Positions 31,373 to 33,791 of a DNA stretch of 33,791 nucleotides are shown here, piece by piece. The stretch's first letter is position 1, and the number at the start of each line of letters is the position of its first letter. This DNA comes from Elusimicrobia bacterium GWB2_63_22. Lineage in GTDB: Bacteria > Elusimicrobiota > Elusimicrobia > Elusimicrobiales > UBA9959. The notes under the pieces were generated by a model. That model did not search any database and was not told the origin of the DNA. It was given only the letters and a program-made list of their open reading frames with translations. Where the stretch lies: positions 1 to 33,791 of the forward strand of contig MGUA01000025.1 of the NCBI GenBank assembly GCA_001799735.1, read 5' to 3'. The position numbers and the translations under genes are program-made.

Positions 31373-31653
31373 GTATCCTCCTGGCTCGTCTTAAGGGTAG
31401 GATATGAAAAAAGCGGCGGCCGCGTTGAGAGGCGAAAGGCCCCATAATTCGCGGTTAAAGGACCTAGGCCTTTGCGGACATTTGGCGGCCGGCCTGGGCC
31501 CTTCAGTCTGGACCGCAGGTAAAATAAAAAAACATGATTTCCATGTTTTGGCGCTCAAAGGGGCCTTTCTCCTATGAAGCATTGACAAGTCCATAGGCCT
31601 TAGGGCCCAAAAAGCAATAGGCCCAAAGACTTTTTCTTGACTAGGCCCTTTGG
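31373..31653. promoter_or_regulatory. Spacer with repeated GGCCC units between divergent secreted-protein genes
   Basis: No gene is seen in 31373-31747. The spacer carries AAAGGACCTAGGCCTTT (31457-31473), CTGGGCCCTT (31494-31503), CAAAGGGGCCTTT (31556-31568), TAGGCCTTAGGGCCC (31594-31608), TAGGCCCAAAG (31618-31628) and TAGGCCCTTTGG (31642-31653). A weak AT-rich hairpin (31529-31536 with 31542-31549) lies among them. The units resemble those before the other two clostripain genes. They may bind a shared regulator controlling both directions. Confidence 0.45.
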
Positions 31654-31684
31654 TCTTGATTATAATCAAGATAGTGCCTAAACT
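31637..31684 (+). promoter_or_regulatory. Overlapping promoters and palindromic operator of the middle clostripain gene
   Basis: Promoter 1 is TTGACT (31637-31642), an 18-base spacer and a perfect TATAAT (31661-31666). Promoter 2 is TTGATT (31656-31661), a 17-base spacer and TAAACT (31679-31684). A perfect 16-base palindrome CTTGATTATAATCAAG (31655-31670) covers the -10 of the first and the -35 of the second. It fits the TTGAT-N4-ATCAA pattern of FNR/CRP-family sites. Promoter 2 and the half-site spacing are conserved at 33120-33148. The position over promoter elements suggests repression rather than class II activation. Confidence 0.55.
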
Positions 31685-31747
31685 GTTATTAGACACAGCG
31701 CCTCCAGACCAGGCGCGACCAGACCAAACCGAAGTGACCGGAGGAGT

Positions 31748-33025
31748 ATGTTAAAGAAAGTTGCCGCAGTGTTCGCGATAATCGCTACCGTTTCCACCCT
31801 GGTGTCCGCTGAGATCAGCTTCGACACCCCCAAGAACACCAACATACAGCAGGAAATAGCCAGCCTCGACCTGAGCGTGCCTGTGGCCGTCCCGGTAGAA
31901 GAGAAGGGCTTTTTCACCAAAGTAGACAAAGAATGGACCGTGATGGTCTTCATCAACGCCAAGAACAACCTGGAGAAGTACGGCCTCCTGGACGTCAACG
32001 AGATGGAGAAGATCGGCTCCTCCGATAAGGTGAACATAGTGGTGGAGATGGGCCGCATCAACGGCTACGCCACCAATGACGGCGACTGGAAGACCACCCG
32101 CCGCTACCTGGTTAAGAAAGACAATGACTTCTCCAAGATAACCTCCCCCGTGCTTACCGACCTCGGCAAGACCGACATGGGCGACTACAAGAGCCTCATC
32201 GCCTTCGTAAAGTGGGCCAAGATGACCTACCCGGCCAAGAAATACGCCCTGATAGTCTGGAACCACGGTTCCGGCTGGGACAAGAGCCGCGCCTTCGACG
32301 TCACCAAGGGCATCTCCTATGATGACGAGACCGGCAACCACATCACCACCCCCCAGCTGGGCCTGGCGCTCAAAGAGATGGGCGGCGTGAACGTGTACGG
32401 TTCCGACGCCTGCCTGATGCAGATGCCGGAAGTGACCTACGAGATAAAGAATTACACTGAATATATAGTGGGTTCCGAAGAGACCGAACCCGGCGACGGC
32501 TACACCTACGACCTGTGGCTGGGCCCCGTGGTGGCCAAGGGCAACATGACCCCCTACGAGCTGGGCAAAGCCGCTGTGGACGGTTACAGCGACCATTACC
32601 AGCAGATCGGCCAGGGTTCCACCCAGAGCCTGCTGAAGAGCTCCGCGCTGGACAGGTTCGCAACCTTGATCAACGAGTTCGTGACGGCCGCCATGGCCAC
32701 CGGCGAGAAGGCGCTCGTAAAGACCGCCGCCTCCGGTTCCCAGAGCTACGCCGTGTACGACAACAAGGACATGGGGCACTTCTTCGGCCGCTACGCCGCC
32801 ACCACCGCCAACGCGGACGTGAAGGCCAAGGCGCTCGCCCTGCAGGCCTACATCGACGGCACCCTCATCGTCCACAACCGCGTGAACGAGGAGTTCGCCA
32901 ACGGCAACACCCACGGCATAGCCGGCTATATGCCCAGCTATTCCTTCAATGGCGACTACAATAACCTCGCCTGGGCGAAAGACGCCAAGTGGGACGAGTT
33001 CATACAGTGGTACCAGGCTAAATAA
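31748..33025 (+). CDS. Clostripain-like (C11) secreted cysteine peptidase
   Basis: It has 425 residues and is complete. The signal peptide is MLKKVAAVFAIIATVSTLVSA. A short propeptide-like stretch (22-60) precedes the C11 core KEWTVMVFINAKNNLEKY (61-78). The likely catalytic dyad is H173 in IVWNHGSGW and C222 in GSDACLMQMPEV. EETEPGDGYTYD (244-255) is a conserved substrate-pocket segment. No C-terminal sorting or adhesion domain follows. GGAGGAG stands directly before TATG, a strong but closely spaced ribosome site. It is followed by a terminator and then a tandem paralogue. It probably degrades protein outside the cytoplasm. Arg specificity, as in clostripain itself, is not established. Confidence 0.92.
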   Translation: MLKKVAAVFAIIATVSTLVSAEISFDTPKNTNIQQEIASLDLSVPVAVPVEEKGFFTKVDKEWTVMVFINAKNNLEKYGLLDVNEMEKIGSSDKVNIVVEMGRINGYATNDGDWKTTRRYLVKKDNDFSKITSPVLTDLGKTDMGDYKSLIAFVKWAKMTYPAKKYALIVWNHGSGWDKSRAFDVTKGISYDDETGNHITTPQLGLALKEMGGVNVYGSDACLMQMPEVTYEIKNYTEYIVGSEETEPGDGYTYDLWLGPVVAKGNMTPYELGKAAVDGYSDHYQQIGQGSTQSLLKSSALDRFATLINEFVTAAMATGEKALVKTAASGSQSYAVYDNKDMGHFFGRYAATTANADVKAKALALQAYIDGTLIVHNRVNEEFANGNTHGIAGYMPSYSFNGDYNNLAWAKDAKWDEFIQWYQAK

Positions 33026-33045
33026 GCTTTAAAACCTGGAGATCT

Positions 33046-33080
33046 GAAGGGCCGGCCAAAAGCCGGCCCTTCTGCTTTAT
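33046..33080 (+). terminator. Intrinsic terminator after the middle clostripain gene
   Basis: An 11-bp stem (33046-33056 with 33062-33072), loop CAAAA, is followed by TGCTTTATT. It ends the gene about 20 bases after its stop and separates it from its tandem paralogue, which has its own promoter. Confidence 0.8.
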
Positions 33081-33113
33081 TGGCCCTTTAGGCCCAGATG
33101 GCTCTGGGCCCGC
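33080..33113 (+). promoter_or_regulatory. GGCCC motif cluster upstream of the third clostripain gene
   Basis: TTGGCCC, TTTAGGCCCAGATGG and TGGGCCCGC follow each other here. GGCCCAGATGG (33091-33101) is identical to the minus-strand motif at 797-787 upstream of the left clostripain gene. It lies just upstream of the promoter at 33120. Confidence 0.4.
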
Positions 33114-33119
33114 AGTCCC

Positions 33120-33148
33120 TTGATGGAAATCAAAGCGCGGACTAAACT
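33120..33148 (+). promoter_or_regulatory. Promoter and operator-like palindrome of the third clostripain gene
   Basis: TTGATG (33120-33125), a 17-base spacer and TAAACT (33143-33148). TTGATGGAAATCAA (33120-33133) keeps TTGAT-N4-ATCAA, with the same distance to TAAACT as at 31656-31684. The bases after TAAACT (ATGAGTATGA) match those at the left clostripain start. Confidence 0.6.
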
Positions 33149-33190
33149 ATGAGTATGAACCGCAACGTAAACCGCAGCCTGGAGGAAGCC

Positions 33191-33791
33191 ATGATACGCA
33201 AGATCTCGCTGTCAGCCGTGGCCGTTTCGCTGTTAACCTCTCTCTCCTTCGCCCAGATGGATTTCGACCGCGGCGTCTCCGATATCGAGGCCGGCATAGC
33301 CGCCATGGATATCGCCGTGCCCGAGCCCGTGGCCGAGAACGCCGACAAGGGCTTCATTACCGACTTCCTGTTCGGCAAGCCGACCCCCAAGGCCGTGGCC
33401 GAGTGGACCATCATGGTCTATTCCAGCGCCAAGAACGACCTGGAACCCTTCCTCCTTAAAGACCTCAACGAGATGGAGATGATAGGCTCCAGCGCCAAGG
33501 TCAACATCGTGGCCGAAGTGGGCCGCATAGACGGCTACGATTCCTCGGACGGCGACTGGAAAGGCGTGCGCCGCTACCTGATCACCAAGGACAACGACAG
33601 GACCAAGATGGGCTCCAAGATGCTCAAAGACATGGGCATGCTGGACCAGGGCGACTACCGCACCCTGGTCGCCTTCGGCAAATGGGCCAAGCAGGCCTAT
33701 CCCGCCAAGAAGTACATGCTGATAGTTTCCAACCACGGCTCCGGCTGGGAGAAAGGCGCCAAGCGCCTGGTGCTCGAGAACAAGGGCATCT
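33191..33791 (+). CDS. Clostripain-like (C11) secreted cysteine peptidase, 3' part cut by window edge
   Basis: The first 200 residues of a third C11 peptidase are visible. ATG 33191 has GGAGGAA five bases upstream and opens a clean signal peptide (MIRKISLSAVAVSLLTSLSFAQ). In-frame ATGs at 33149 and 33155 lack a ribosome site. If the transcript begins at about 33155, as the promoter spacing suggests, that ATG could be used leaderlessly and would add 12 residues. The core starts at AEWTIMVYSSAKNDLEPF, and the likely catalytic His is in LIVSNHGSGW. The catalytic Cys lies beyond the window. It is most similar in layout to the peptidase directly upstream (GSSxKVNIV, VGRI-GY, DGDWK, RRYL), indicating tandem duplication. 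Confidence 0.88.
   Translation, partial: MIRKISLSAVAVSLLTSLSFAQMDFDRGVSDIEAGIAAMDIAVPEPVAENADKGFITDFLFGKPTPKAVAEWTIMVYSSAKNDLEPFLLKDLNEMEMIGSSAKVNIVAEVGRIDGYDSSDGDWKGVRRYLITKDNDRTKMGSKMLKDMGMLDQGDYRTLVAFGKWAKQAYPAKKYMLIVSNHGSGWEKGAKRLVLENKGI

Noticed and set aside
31529-31549. AT-rich hairpin as a terminator
   Set aside because: The 8-bp stem is mostly A-T, and no gene ends nearby on either strand.
31655-31670. Class II FNR activation site
   Set aside because: The palindrome centre is about 28 bases upstream of the predicted start of promoter 2, not near -41.5, so activation from this site is unlikely; repression fits better.
1-33791. CRISPR arrays, tRNA or rRNA genes, insertion sequences, integrases, att sites
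   Set aside because: I looked for regular short repeats with spacers, cloverleaf tRNA patterns, transposase or integrase motifs and found none I could support. The inverted repeats at 819-939 and 27019-27151 lack CCA ends and anticodon arms.

Overview
The window is GC-rich DNA, almost fully coding, from a diderm (Gram-negative-type) bacterium. The diderm call rests on an apolipoprotein N-acyltransferase, an outer-membrane-barrel-like protein ending in Phe, heptose-activation genes and many signal peptides. Secreted clostripain-like peptidases in several copies, a GC-rich genome that still uses ATA for isoleucine, and the general gene content make me think of Elusimicrobiota. That is an impression, not proof.

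Layout. (1) 1-716: a truncated clostripain-like secreted cysteine peptidase on the minus strand. (2) 717-999: a spacer with GGCCC motifs and a long, cloverleaf-like inverted repeat (819-939). (3) 1000-6916, plus strand: flippase-like membrane protein, GT4 glycosyltransferase, AsnB-type amidotransferase, GT39-like membrane glycosyltransferase and TrmL. (4) 6906-12474, minus strand: NUDIX hydrolase, methyltransferase, MurJ-like flippase, B12-fold radical SAM protein and a second methyltransferase-like protein. (5) 12559-15802, plus strand: split transketolase pair and a second B12-fold radical SAM protein. (6) 15843-17057, minus strand: CgeB-like glycosyltransferase. (7) 17206-21055, plus strand: SDR epimerase, HddA-like heptose kinase, HddC-like guanylyltransferase and an E1/ColD-like PLP sugar dehydratase. 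(8) 21072-24243, minus strand: periplasmic ClpP-like protease with a 25-residue-period coiled coil, then a zinc-ribbon HEAGH membrane protein and the barrel-like protein. (9) 24372-30422, plus strand: secA, then lnt, a histone-deacetylase-family amidohydrolase and a two-domain regulator. (10) 30488-33791: a secreted Cys-repeat protein (minus) and two clostripain-like peptidases (plus), the last cut by the window end.

How it fits together. Regions 3 to 7 read as one surface-glycan locus. They supply sugar synthesis and activation (transketolase, kinase, guanylyltransferase, epimerase, dehydratase), assembly (three glycosyltransferases), translocation (MurJ-like and UPF0104-like proteins) and decoration (amidotransferase, methyltransferases, radical SAM enzymes). 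Regions 8 to 10 are envelope biogenesis and secreted proteolysis.

Most notable: the PLP enzyme with His in place of the catalytic Lys and three of the four E1-type cluster cysteines; the periodic coiled-coil ClpP-like protease; the shared promoter/operator layout and GGCCC clusters in front of the clostripain genes; -10 boxes lying 6 to 10 bases from start codons; and two large intergenic inverted-repeat elements. No tRNA, rRNA, CRISPR array, insertion sequence or integrase was seen.
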